This document shows, in pieces, positions 23,447-34,164 of a stretch of 64,000 nucleotides of DNA. How positions within the stretch are numbered: the stretch's first letter is position 1; each line of letters starts with the position of its first letter. The stretch is taken from NCBI GenBank assembly GCA_024345305.1, contig BRON01000003.1:868001-932000 (forward strand), written 5' to 3'. This DNA is from Mrakia gelida. Lineage: Eukaryota; Basidiomycota; Tremellomycetes; Cystofilobasidiales; Mrakiaceae. The notes beneath the pieces are model-generated. The model was not told where the DNA came from. It saw only the letters and a list, made by a program, of their open reading frames with translations, and ran no database searches. A program made the translations under genes and the position numbers.

Positions 23447-24581
23447 ATGCGATCACCAGCTCTCCTCCTCCTCCTTCTCTTCGCTCCTTCCTCCATTCTC
23501 GCCCACGTAGTTCACGTCCAACCTCCTCGAAACTACACCTACATCCCTCGATTGAACCAACGTCCAGCCTTTACTCGAACGAAACAACGTCGAGACGACC
23601 CCGTCCCTTCGGCAGTGAGCACAGCGATCTCCTTCTTGCCCTTCTCCTGAGCTGATACGCTTCCTTCTTCCCAGGAAACCTGCGCTGAGGGGGATACTTG
23701 CTGCGCGATATTCGGCGTCGGCTCCTCCTGCTGCTCCACCGTCGCTCCCGACCCTGCGCCAGGAGGAGAGGAAAGGCGGCGAGACGGCTCTATCCACTAC
23801 ACTGGCGATATCTTGGATCCTACGAACGCAGTGTCGTTCATCTTGAGTCCTCTCGGAACTTATACCCACACCAATAGAACTGTCATTCCTGATCGTGAGT
23901 CCAAACTCGTTGCTCGTCGCGCGTCCGCTTCTTTTTTGATGCTCGGCTTGTTTCCTCTCCTCCGACCTTCTTGACTGGTCTTACCCTCCCTTGTCTTTCC
24001 TAAACTTCCAGGCATCTACTCCCTCCGAACCCGAAACATCCTCGAGCGGAAAGCAAAGAAGGGCGTCGTGTCGCGTTTCGTCGCGGAAAGCTTGGGGAAG
24101 GCGCTTCTCATTGTTATTCCGAGGTCTCTGGTGAGCTTTCCAAGCCATCAAACTCTCCCTCGAGTGCCTCAGAGCTGACCTGCTCATCGTGACTGCTCCT
24201 TGATCTCGCAGATGCTTCGAAAGTTGATCGAGATCATGCGATACTCAGGAAACGACTTGTTCATCGCGTCTCCTCAGACCGCCATTCGGATCAGCGACAT
24301 GCTCCCTACCCTCGAGCTACTCGCGGCTACTCCCATGTTCGATGGGTTCGATGTGGGTCCCGTTCAACGACCATTCTCGAAAGAAACCGGAGGGGACGCG
24401 TCGATCTTGTTCGCACGCGACGACTGACTCTGACGATCCTCCTCCTCTCCAGCTCCACGGCTACCACTACCCCAAAGAGGCTGTTGCAGAGGCTATTGAG
24501 GTTCTTAAGACGCTTGACGTGACCAAGGAGGACGCATACGATCAGGCCATGGCGAGGGAGGACGAGAACTTTATGTTTTGA
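23447..24581 (+). CDS. Secreted or ER-lumen protein of unknown function, 258 aa
   Basis: I do not recognise this family. Five exons join in frame: 23447-23614, 23675-23894, 24012-24130, 24212-24352 and 24453-24581. The N-terminus MRSPALLLLLLFAPSSILAH is a clear signal peptide. It is followed by an N-glycosylation sequon (NYT), a basic patch TKQRRDD that could be a processing site, and a Cys cluster (ETCAEGDTCC ... GSSCC) at about residues 57-77. The rest has few cysteines: SIHYTGDILDPTNAVSFILS, a second sequon NRT, a basic helix-like stretch ERKAKKGVVSRFVAESLGK, then MLRKLIEIMRYSGNDLF and an acidic C-terminus ending DENFMF. The intron after exon 4 uses a weak donor, GTGGGT. The gene is convergent with the transporter at 24824-27035. 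Confidence 0.7.
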
Positions 24582-24823
24582 GTCGAGTCGTCGCGTTTGT
24601 TCTGTTTTCTTCTCCCTCCTGTTTTCAGCTCCGGCCATGTTCAGTTTCTTCGGTATTTTGGGATTTTGGTTCTTGGGTATAGCTCTGTTGCGATCTCACC
24701 CCTTCTGCTGCAACTTGTCGATAATTCAACATCGGTCGCGTCCCCTTTCACCACCGTTCTTCGAGGAGCACGAAAGCTCATTCCGCTCGAAAGCCATAAA
24801 CAAAACCAGGACCCAGCTAAAAC

Positions 24824-27035
24824 TCATCTACTTCGTTCTCGTCCGTCTGATCCCTCGCTGTCCAGCAGCTCATCCTCCCTCGCATCCACACCCATCATCA
24901 ACTCCTCCCTCTCCCCGTCGCCCTCCCCTTCTTCCAACCCTGCTCCTCCCTCCTCGGCCAGCTTCCTAATCGACCCTCTCCCCTCGCGTCGCTCCTTCTT
25001 CTCTTCCTCCACCATGTCCCAAACCATCACTCCGAACGCAGCCGAGACGAGTCCTCCTCCGAGGATGATGGTGAGAGTGAGCTACGACGAGGAGAAGACG
25101 ACGAAGAGAACAGGTTCAGTTCGCGTTCGCTCACTCGAGAACGAGAGGGACGAGAGTAGAGACAACTTACAGGATGTTCCTCGTCGATCAAGCTGTCCGC
25201 GAGAGCCACACCCCAGATCGTGAGAAGGTTCCCAACCGACGCAGTGACGGGTCCCCAAACTCCGAGGAGAACCATAAACGACGCGTTGAACCCGACTCCG
25301 AGGAGAGCAACTCCAGCGACGGCTGCCCAGATCCCTGGCGACGGAGGAAGCTCGAACGTTTCGAGGCCTGAGAAGTGAAGGAAGGGGATGGGGATGGCGA
25401 GGATGGTTAAGGTGAAGAGGCCGATGAGGGAGGTGAGGAGGGAAGGATGAAGAGCGAAGGGGAGGGTCGAGGTTGGGAGGGCGGGGAGGGAGAAGTGTTT
25501 CTTGTAGATGACCTGAGGGAGCGAGGGAGGAGGAAGGAGGAGAAGGAGGGTTAGTCTAGAGAGGGAAGAGAGGAGTAGAAGCGAAGAAAACGGGCCAGGT
25601 GGATGGGACGCGTCGAAGTGAGGAAGAAGGAAGATGAACGAACCTCGTAAAATCCGTACAAGCACGCCGCGATCAAAGCCATCCCATCTCCAATCAACGC
25701 CCACTCGTATTTTTCCTCTCCTCCTGAGGTCGACGACGAGCCTCCCCAGGCTACGATAGTCACTCCGACCATGGCCAGGGCGACGGCGCAGAGCTTCCGA
25801 GCTTCCCAGCTGTGGGTCGACGAGAGGAGGAGGACCGAGAACACGTAGGCGAAGAGGGCGGAGGTGTTGTAGATGGAGGTGATGGACGTCATTCTGGAGA
25901 AGCAAGGAGTTGGAGGTCAGCAGGAGCGTCGGACGAGCCGAAGGATGCGAACCCAAAGGAACCGAACTCACGAAGTCCAAGGTACTGCTACATACCACGT
26001 CAAGGACGGCAGAGTAATCAAGAGACTCATCGCCGTAACGAACTTGAAAGTCTTCCTCCAAGGCCAGCTTCCCTCCTCGGGCTCGTGGTCGTGGCCAGTG
26101 AGTTGGTGGTAGAAGACGCGTCGCAGTTGATGGAGGGTCGGTCGGATGGGATGGGAGTTTGAGGAGAAGTGTCGGAGGAAGAGGAGATGGAGTGGTAGGG
26201 TGAGGAGGAAGGTCGAGTGGGCCATGTAGAGCATGAAGTAGGATTTTTGGTAGCCTTCCGGCGGTGGGAACGAGGGAGGGAAGCAGTTCGAGGGTCAGCG
26301 CTTCGGCGAGGAGCTGCGAGTTCGAATCAGAAAGGTCGGGAAACTCACCTCGAGTCGCCTGGACGTACTGTTTGTATAGAGAAGGAAGAGGTGAAACGGG
26401 GAGAGGTCAGCGAGTGAAGTGAGGAGGGACGAGAAGAGCGGGGACGGGAGGGAGGAACGTACGGAAGCGAGCTCAGTCTACAGCACAGGACGAACGCGAA
26501 AGAGGAAGACACCAAATCGAAACGAGCTTAGTGTCAGTATACGGCTCGTCGAAGGGGATAGTGGGGAGGTCCGATAGAGAAGCTGAAGGGAGGACGGAAG
26601 GGAGGGAGAAGGGCACCTCGGGAGGGAAGGAAGCGATGAGCTCGCGAGCTCCTTCCCTCCTCCTCCCACGTCACCCTCGACGTTCCCGCCTCTGCAACTC
26701 AGAGCCTCGAGGCAGCTGAACCCAGCAATGATTCTCAGACGACTCGAAAATCTGCGAGATCTGCGACTATGCAGCTCGAAGAAGCAAGAGCCAGCTTTAG
26801 GTCGTCATCCCTCCGTTCCGTCCTCTTGATGTTTCGCTAGCTCGTGCCAGGATCCAGCAGCCCCGCTCGCCTAGCCTTCCCTCCCAATACAGCCCTACAT
26901 GGTCGATCATGCTCTTTTAAAGTCGAAAGAACTCACCTGAGCCACGTAGGCGAAGATACTGAGGACGAAGAGCGACACCGCTCCTGCCCCTCCTGGGATT
27001 CCAGAAAGCCATCCTCCTTTCGTGGACGGCGACAT
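24824..27035 (-). CDS. DMT-superfamily transporter (SLC35F5/THI74-like)
   Basis: A ten-helix-type membrane transporter of the drug/metabolite transporter superfamily; the substrate is unknown. The start at 27035 encodes MSPSTKGGWLSGIPGG and a first membrane segment. A 15-base exon (26463-26477, TELAS) and a 19-base exon (26367-26349, YVQATR) follow. The fourth exon begins GYQKSYFMLYMAHSTFLLTL. The order YVAQ-TELAS-YVQATRGYQKSYFMLYMAHS matches the SLC35F5-type start. Further exons carry SITSIYNTSALFAYVFSVLL, MALIAACLYGFYEV, IWAAVAGVALLGVGFNASFM and GPVTASVGNLLTIWGVALAD. The C-terminus is a long acidic/basic tail with EEEKKERREGRGS, ending at 24824. The acceptor of exon 4 must be AAG (26255-26257) to hold the frame. 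Intron 1 is long (459 bases) and rich in GAGCTC/CTCGAG inverted repeats. Confidence 0.85.
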
Positions 27036-27259
27036 CTAACGAGACGAGGTTGACGGGAGAGCGTTGCTGAGGTCGAGAAGAAGTTCTGGTCGACCTGGAA
27101 CTATCTACAAAAGGGGCGAAGAGGTGAAAAGCGGTTGGCAGGCAAAGGAAGGTGAAACGAAATGAGCTCGACCTTTCGCCAAATCGAGTTGCCTCCATCC
27201 AACATCATCGCCTCCCCTTCCTTCTTCTCTTCTCGCTTCTAAGCTCATCTTCAGCAGCC
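27036..27259. promoter_or_regulatory. Short bidirectional promoter interval
   Basis: Only 224 bases separate the start codons of the transporter (-) and F-box paralogue 2 (+). Both promoters and 5' leaders must lie here. A pyrimidine-rich stretch sits at about 27210-27240 before the plus-strand start. No specific factor site is evident. Confidence 0.5.
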
Positions 27260-29429
27260 ATGTCCTCGAAACCATCCACTTCTCAAAGAACCAAGCGAAA
27301 ATCGACCGTTCTGGACGAGGACGAAGCCGTTGAAGTTGCTTCTGACGTTGAGCTCAACGAGGTCCTCTCTCCTTCTCCTTCTCCTTCTCCTCCTCCCAAG
27401 AAGAAGGCCAAGAAGGAGATCACACCCAAAGTCGCAGTATGGAAGGATATCCCTAAGAGGAAGAAGAAGGAGAAGAAGGCTGGAAGTCCTGTCGGGAAGC
27501 TTCCTGGCGAGATTTTGGATCAGTGAGTCGCCTTCCCTCCCTCCTCCCCTTCCTTTCTCCTTTCCTTCAAAGGACCAAAGAGCGGGACGAGCTGATCCAT
27601 GGATGCATCTGTACCTTCAGAATCATCTCCATCGACTCTGACTTGGATGTAAGAATCCCATCTCTTTCACGAGTCTGGGAGAACGAAGACGAGAAGCTCA
27701 CTTTCACCCTCCTCCGTCGCCGACGCGTTCAGCTTCGAGACCATCTTGCCCTCGCTGGAACGTGTCGATTCTTCAGGAACGCGTATCGAGATGGTGAGCA
27801 TCGGTACCCAAGACTACGAGCAAGCAAACCACGCGTTGACACCTCTCCTGCTTGCCACAGTGGTCTTCCAAGTTCGTCCTCCCCTCCTCTCTCTCTTCCC
27901 CCTCTCGCTCCAGCTGACCTTCGCTTTCCTTCCTTCGTTCTGCTTTCTAGGTCCTCTTCCAATCTTCAGTTCCCTTCTCTAAGCATCTCCTTTTCCCTCC
28001 TCACTACATCAGAGTCTCCCCCTCTGGTGAAGTCCTCTTCAACCCCAACGCCCCTCGAGCTCGGTCGACGTTGTTCCAAAGCTTCCCCTTCTTCGAAGGT
28101 CCTCGAGGACGATCCCACTACTCGGCGAGGATCATCTTCTCCTCTACCACTCCCCTCGAGGACGGCTGGGGAGTCTCGAACGCTGAATGGGAGGAAGGAG
28201 AGGAGGAGAGGATGAACGGAGTAGATTCGTGGCGAAGGATCCTGCTCGACGCGTTGGTGGTCGAGAGGACGGAGTTTGAGCTTAACTTGAGGAAGGGGCA
28301 CGCCATGCAGTTGATCCTGGACGTCGAGGCGTGGGATACTAAGATCAGGAAATTTGCTGGTGAGAAGGCCTCCAGGTCGAACTTCGTTGTTGGGATGGGA
28401 GCGAGACCGACGGCTTTGAAGGACGAGCAGGTTGAAGTTGAGGTGAAGAAGCTTTTGGAGAGACAGAGGGAGGTATACGGAGGATGGTGAGTGCTGGAGA
28501 CTCAGTGCTCGGCTGAGAAGCCCTGAGCAGTAGGTTGACTGACCTCTTCGTCTCTCCAGGATCGATCCGAGCTACGCTTCTTCCAAGTCAGTCACGTCGC
28601 GTTCTCTTTCGTCTCTTTACTCAACTGACTTCGGTATCCTTCTTTACCTCAAAGTCAAAGCAACGAGCAGATCACTCCCCGAGACCCTTGGTTCTCTCCT
28701 TGGCGAAAACACGTCTCCGACCTCGTCAACAACGTCCTGATCTCGAAGACCGTCAGTTCGAACTGCTCGACACGTCTTCGCTCTCTCGTCACTCGCTGAT
28801 CAGTCCTCCTTTCCCACTTTCGACACTCGACAGGAAGCCAAAGCTATCTTCAAAGTCACCGATCGAGAGCTGCTTTCCCTTCCTTTGAAGTCTCCAGTCA
28901 GTCGTTTCGTCTCATCCTCGCTCGTCTGTCGAAGTCGACGCGTTCGCTCACCTTTCCCTTTCGATCAGGCTGGCTCGGTCAAGAAGTACTAGTGAGCTCA
29001 TCCACCTCGCTCATCAACTCTCTCAGTCTCTGACCGCTCCGTCTCTTCCCTCTCTAAGCTCCAAGGCAGCTGTCGAAGCCCTCGCTCTTCGCGCACACGG
29101 AGGAGCTCAGGGACACGCTGAACATAAGTCGGTCTTCCCTCTCCCCCTCCTCCCTTCCTTCATCGCTCTCTTCCAGCCCTTGTTCTGACTCACTGATTCC
29201 TCCTTCTTTTGGACGCGCCAACAGGGAGAAGCTTCGACGAAAAGCTCAGAAGGCTGAAAACACCAAGATGGCGAACTGGTCAGTCGAAGTCGCTCGTTCC
29301 ATTTGTCTCGTTCGTCGAGGACGATCGAAGCTGACTTCTACCCTGTCCAATCGCTCACCACCTCGCAGGACGTACCGATACATGGACTCTCTTTTGTTAG
29401 AGGGAGAGTACAACGAGTTTTCCGAATGA
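27260..29429 (+). CDS. F-box-like protein, paralogue 2
   Basis: Putative SCF adaptor, by motif only. I take the ATG at 27260 (MSSKPSTSQRTKRKS) rather than the in-frame ATG at 27152, because the paralogue begins with the same kind of Ser-rich, then Lys-rich leader. Exon joins give VGKLPGEILDQ + IISIDSDLD + LRDHLALAGTCRFFRNAYRD, a good F-box pattern. VFQ + VLFQSSVPFSKHL follows, then a long exon with EDGWGVSNAEWEEGEEERMN and KKLLERQREVYGGW. Next come IDPSYASS, DPWSPWRKHVSDLVNNVLIS, TDRELLSLPLKSP, AAVEALALRAHGGAQGHAEH, KLRRKAQKAENTKMANW and the last exon TYRYMDSLLLEGEYNEFSE, with the stop at 29427-29429. Roughly ten introns have CTGAC branch sites. A donor at 27872 is GTTCGT. Each block aligns with the minus-strand gene at 20.3-22.5 kb. 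Confidence 0.8.
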
Positions 29430-29752
29430 TTGATCGAGCGACGGATGGACGGACGCGACGAACGGGCTTGGGTCGACGATGGATGATGCTTTGCTTTGCT
29501 TTCCTTTGCTTTGTGTGTGCTCGAATCAAATGCTCCTACATTTCAACTGCACCATCTTGGACCGCGCAGAAGAACAGAAGAAGCAGCCACATCCTCCGCT
29601 GGACGACGCGTCTCGTTTCGTTTCGTTCGTCGCACTGTACTTCCCTGATCTACCCCGCTCCAGATCTACAGAAAGTCTCATCGTCAAGTCATAAGTCAAG
29701 TCAACATAAAACAATAAAAAAACACCTGCCCGGAAAGACCAGCTCGCTCGAC
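29430..29752. other. Convergent 3' flanks
   Basis: This interval is the 3' flank of F-box paralogue 2 (+) and of the MFS gene (-). An AT-rich stretch near 29700-29720 (ACATAAAACAATAAAAAAAC) could serve polyadenylation. GACGCGTC occurs at 29605. I see no gene. Confidence 0.45.
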
Positions 29753-32700
29753 TCAATCCTCAAACTCCTCCTCGTCCTCTCGCCCTCCCGACTTCCCACC
29801 ATGACCCGCGTCCTCCGCCCTCTCAAACGGCAAGGCGATCGTCGCGCCCGCTGCGAGGATGAAAGACCCCGCACTCGCGTAGAGGGGGAAGGAAGGGGAC
29901 AAGGAGAGAAGGTAGCCTGTTAGGAGGGGAGCGGTGATTCCCGTTCTGGTTTCGAGCGAGAGGGAGACGAGGACGAGTGAGAGGTGAGTTTCTTCGCGGT
30001 CGATGGACGAAGAACGAAGGAAGGGATTATTCTACGCACAATCTACTAACAGCCGAAGCAGCTCCCGTTGCTGTACCTCTGATTTCGGTGGCGAAGATCT
30101 GAGGAAGACGCAGGTGGAGACGAACGACGCGTCAGTTCGGATCGAATCTCGTCTCGTTTTCGTCGCAAGGTATGACGAAGGGAGAGAGAACCCACCTCAG
30201 GAGTCATTGCGTAAAGCACCGAGTACATCACGCTTCCCGCCAGCGAGATAGCCATCGAGCTGACGATCACTCCTCCTTTGGAGCTCACAGCGGCGAAGGC
30301 GAGCGTTGAGAGAGCGGTGAGAACGGTGAAGATCGCGAGAATTGAGCGACGGTTGAAGTGAGGGGTTTGGATGAGGTAGGCTCCGATCTGAGAGGAGGTG
30401 GAGGAAGGGGGAAAAGAGTATGAGCGAGGGCTGGGAAGGATGGGGAAGCGAAGAGGAAGATGCGAGGGGGTTGGGACGAACGAGAGCTCCAGGACATCCT
30501 CCCAAGCTGTACAGCAGCAACTCTTCCAGAGCTTCCGTTCGACCTCCTTTGGATGAGGAAGGGTCTATCCGAGACTCGAGAAGAATGGGGAGGAAGGAGT
30601 TGAACATCGTGTAGGCTGCGAAAGCGTCGAGGTGGGACGCGACGAGCAAAGAACGAGAGTCAGCTCCATCTTTTGCTTTCGCGCTCGATTGTCACGATTC
30701 TTCTCGTGCATCGGCGAAAACGAAGAAGATATCAAACTCACCTAAGCTCATCGCTCCCCAAGTGATCCAAATCAGCACCGTCGTCCTCCTCCACTTGACT
30801 CCAAACAGCCCTCCGACCTTCCCTCCCATCTCTCCCAACGTCCCCTCCCTCCAATCCCAACTCCTCACCTTTCCCCACCAGCTCTCCTCACTCCTCTTCT
30901 CTCCTGCGCTGCTTCCAACGTTGATGGGACTATGCGAGTTCACCCTTCCTCCTCCAGCAGCTCTCACCAACTCCGGTCTTCCTCTTCCAAGCGCTCCTCC
31001 TCCTCCGAACCGATCCCCAACCACGTCCAGTGAGTCCTGCAGGTTCGCCACGAACTGCACGTTCTGCTCCTTCGTCGGCGTGGCGAACGAGTACTGAGGT
31101 CTCGGGAGGGACGAGTCGGAAGTCGCGTCGTAACCTCCTGCTCCTCCTGAGGACGAAGGGGACGACGGCGAATCCTTCCTCCGTATGGGCGAGTAGTCAT
31201 CCGAGTTCGTCCGAGGGATGGGTGAGGGTGTAGGTGATGGGATGGGGGTCCGGACGTCGTCGCAGGTGAGGGAGGTAGAGATGGGATGGTCGTTGTAAGA
31301 CGCGATGGCGCGAAGGGTGTGAAGAGCTTGATCGTGTCGGTTGGTGGTTGCGAGGTAGCGTGGGGATTCGTGCAGGCGGAACAGGAAGAGTCGGGCTAGG
31401 AACATGATGAGGGTCTGTTTGGAAGATGGCACGAGGAGAAGAGGAGATGGGAAAGAGTCAGCGAGGGCGAGAGAGCAAGGGAGGAAGAGAGGGAACGCGA
31501 CGAGGGAAAGGGGAGGGGTCGAAGAGACAGAAAGACGTACCAAGCCACCCAAGATCCTCAGAAGCCACCTCCACCCATCATTCTCCGTCTCGACGTCGCA
31601 CGGACGAGGCTCCAGGGTTGTAGGGTCCGGTTCCGGGCAGGAAGCTGAAGGGATGATGACCAGACCCAAAATCGACGAGATGACGGCTCCGATGGAGAAG
31701 AAGACGCTAAGTCCAGTGAGGAGGAACTGAGATCTGGTAGGGATATTTTCGAGGAAGATAGTTCCGTCCGTTGGCATCGATCCCTGTTAAGCCAAAGGCG
31801 TGCGAGTCAGCGGAGGCCGACGCGTCGAATCGGCGAAAGAATCGTCGAAACTCACTCCGACGGCCGTTCCCAGCAAAAAGACCCAGATCCTCAGCGACCC
31901 AAAGCTCCCAGCATAGCTCGCAGCCAGTCCAAACACTCCCGTGAGGGCAAGAGTTGTGTTGAAAGGTAGGGTTCGACCAAGTAAGTCCGCCGAGCTTCCC
32001 CAGGCGAGGGCACCCTTCGAAACGCCAAAAGAACCCTATCAGCTTTGTTCAAGCTCGCGAGAAGGGAAGAGGAAACGCACGATCATCATCCCCATCATCA
32101 TAGAAGCTGATAGACTCCCGATCTGCGACGAAGGGACGTCGAACTGATCCTGAACGCGAGGGAGGATGATGGCTGACGGACGAACCAAACGATCAGCTCT
32201 TCCCTTTTTCCCCGTCCAACTCCGCGTCCAAAGAGGACCCACCCAAGCAGCAGAGATACATGTTGTCGCAGAGCCATCCGAAACCGCAGAGGAACTGAAA
32301 ACAAAGAAGAAGAATGGAGAGCTCGGTCAGCACGTCTCGATTCAGCCCTCCATCTCGATTGGAAGCGAACGCTTTGACTCACCAGGAGTTTGTACTCTGT
32401 TTGCAGAAATGGTACCAGCGCAAGAGGACGTATCAGCAGATGCCCTTGCGAGATTTCAAAGAGAGAGACGAGACGTACGATAACGACCTGGTTGAAAAAC
32501 AAAACGAAGGAAGGAGCTTTCAGTTCAGCGTCGAGCTCGCCATCGTTTCCTCCCCTCTCTTGCATCCCTGCTACTCGTCCTACCGTAGGCGCTCGCACCC
32601 AAAGCTCGAGGTGATGCGCAACAGCTCTACCAGACTCTCCACGAACTCTGCTCTCGAGCTTCTCGCTCGGTGGCCCGTCCCGTCGAGCTCAACCTCCAGC

Positions 32701-33036
32701 CGTTGAGCTCAACCATTCCCCTCCCCTCCCTCCCTCCCTTTGCTTCCCTCCGTTTACCGTCCCTCCCTCTCCCTCTCCCAACTTCAGAACCAAGTACAGG
32801 AGAGACGCCAACTCACCCATCCCAATCAAATCCAAGCTCCTCTCCAAGTTCCTCTCCCCCTGCGACCCTCCTGCTTCCAACCCAAGCCCATCCTCCCCTC
32901 CCTCTCCCTCCCGTCGCTCCCCCTCCTCGCACGTTTGAGCAGGCGGGACCTCCGTAAGCGCAAAGGAAGGGATCCTCCGATACCTATCTGGACGAGGCTG
33001 ACGTAGAGACGGAGAAGGGAGAGGTGGGAGGGACAT
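29753..33036 (-). CDS. MFS transporter, SV2/SVOP-like
   Basis: A twelve-helix major facilitator permease of the group related to animal SV2/SVOP; the substrate is unknown. The start at 33036 gives MSLPPLPSPSLRQPRPDRYR, a disordered Gly/Glu-rich leader, then LERSLDLIGMG at a GTGAGT donor. The next exons read FLCGFGWLCDNMYLCCLG, a hallmark of fungal SV2-like permeases, then QIGSLSASMMMGMMI. Later come MPTDGTIFLENIPT, HESPRYLATTNRHDQALHTL (the post-TM6 signature), YTMFNSFLPILLESR, GGCPGALV, MAISLAGSVMYSVLYAMTPE and IFATEIRGTATGAASAVSRI. The stop is at 29753 after an acidic tail. The loop between TM6 and TM7 is unusually long (about 190 residues, Ser/Pro/Gly-rich, 30.8-31.3 kb), suggesting a regulatory cytoplasmic loop. 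Confidence 0.85.
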
Positions 33037-33483
33037 CTCGAAGGCGAGCGAGAGGCGAGTGAGAGTTGGCAGACACAGAATCGAGGGTGGGGAAATCGGG
33101 GAGGGGGAAGAAGCAAGAGAAGGAGGGTCGGCGGTGACGTGACTGACCTTTTGTTGTCAGGTCGGTCAAGTTTTCGAGACGATGGGTTTGGAATGGGTTC
33201 ATACGATCAACGAGAGAGTGTGTGTGTGGGTTATGGTAAAACTAGACTAGGGGGACGAGACGAGGAAAGGAAAGAGGGGGAGGTCGACGAGAAACGAGCG
33301 AGGGATTAGAAACAGACCAATGTTCGAGGCGAGGGAGGGGTGATAAACTAGACTAGGGAGGAAGCAGGCGAAAGCTATGTACATAGAGAGAGGACGAGGT
33401 CAAGAAAGGAAAAGCTACCGAAAAAAAAGCCCAAGAAAACGAAACGCGAAAACAACAACCGAGACGACGTGTCTCGAAGTCAC
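33037..33483. other. Spacer between MFS gene and repeat-peptide precursor
   Basis: Both neighbours lie on the minus strand, so this is the MFS promoter and the 3' flank of the precursor gene. A nearly repeated phrase AAACTAGACTAGGG occurs at about 33240 and 33345. No gene is supported. Confidence 0.4.
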
Positions 33484-34164
33484 TCAAAGACAAGCCTCCC
33501 CACCCCTTCCACCACACTCGTGCCTCTCCATCCTCTCGTGCCCCCCAGCCCCGTTCTCTCCCCTCTCAGCGACGACGTCCCTCTTGAAGTCGCTCCCCGA
33601 GTTCTTCCACCCGGCCTTCCCTTGCTTCTTCTTGTTCCCTCGCTCCTCAACCTCGAACCCAAGAACTCTCTTGACGTAGTCCCACCCTCCTCCTCCCCAA
33701 GCTCCCTTCCCGAACTTTCCTCCCGAGGTGGTGGGTTTGGCAGCGGCGGTATCGTCCTCGTCGGTTCCGTCGTCGTCGACGAATCGATCCTCCAGAGCTC
33801 GAGCTTCGTTGTTGTTCGAACCGAGCTCGACGGCGTCTCGTTTCCCTCCGAAAGGGCTGGATTTGGTGTAGTCTAGGTTTCCGTAGTGTCCTCCCAGGGG
33901 AATGCTTCTGTCCTCGACCTCGACGTCGGATCGTCGCTTGTAGGACTCAGCGGTGTCTCTGAACGCTCCCTTTCCGAAGTCGTCGTCGTCTCGTTTGTAA
34001 GACTCTGCTCCTTTGAAGGCGGCTTTTCCGAGGGAAGAGTCGTCGACTGGGTTTCGAGCGGCGAGGTTGTTGTGGTTGGAGATGGGGTGAGCGTTGCCTG
34101 CGAGGGAGAGGAGGGGGACGAGGAGGAGGAGGAGGGAGGAGGCGGTGAGGGTGGAGGGTCGCAT
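33484..34164 (-). CDS. Secreted precursor with four Lys-Arg-terminated peptide repeats
   Basis: A single-exon protein of 226 residues. Residues 1-25 form a signal peptide (MRPSTLTASSLLLLLVPLLS then LAGNA). The body has dibasic sites at residues 57-58, 76-78, 108-109, 165-166 and 194-195, where a KEX2-type protease in the Golgi would be expected to cut. Four units precede such sites and share a pattern of Gly-Lys, one or two small residues, Phe/Trp, a short variable stretch, then an aromatic residue one or two positions before Lys-Arg: GKAAFKGAESYKR (46-58), GKGAFRDTAESYKR (64-77), GKGAWGGGGWDYVKR (152-166) and GKAGWKNSGSDFKR (182-195). This is the layout of fungal KEX2-processed repeat precursors, which can yield pheromone-like, structural or cyclic peptides. 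The C-terminus HECGGRGGEACL is no CaaX pheromone signal. The function is unknown. Neighbours are an MFS transporter and NOP7; I see no modifying enzyme. Confidence 0.75.
   Translation of the reverse strand: MRPSTLTASSLLLLLVPLLSLAGNAHPISNHNNLAARNPVDDSSLGKAAFKGAESYKRDDDDFGKGAFRDTAESYKRRSDVEVEDRSIPLGGHYGNLDYTKSSPFGGKRDAVELGSNNNEARALEDRFVDDDGTDEDDTAAAKPTTSGGKFGKGAWGGGGWDYVKRVLGFEVEERGNKKKQGKAGWKNSGSDFKRDVVAERGENGAGGHERMERHECGGRGGEACL

Noticed and set aside
24597..25223. 208-codon plus-strand ORF after the secreted-protein gene
   Set aside because: It overlaps, in antisense, the acidic tail of the DMT transporter, whose frame is tied to membrane segments.
26300..26360. tRNA-like GTTCGAATC near 26311
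   Set aside because: Only the T-loop phrase is present; no acceptor stem, D-arm or anticodon arm can be folded around it.
33484..34164. Basidiomycete mating pheromone precursor
   Set aside because: Those are short and end in a CaaX box. This protein has a signal peptide, ends EACL with Cys three residues from the end but an unsuitable acidic context, and has several Lys-Arg units.
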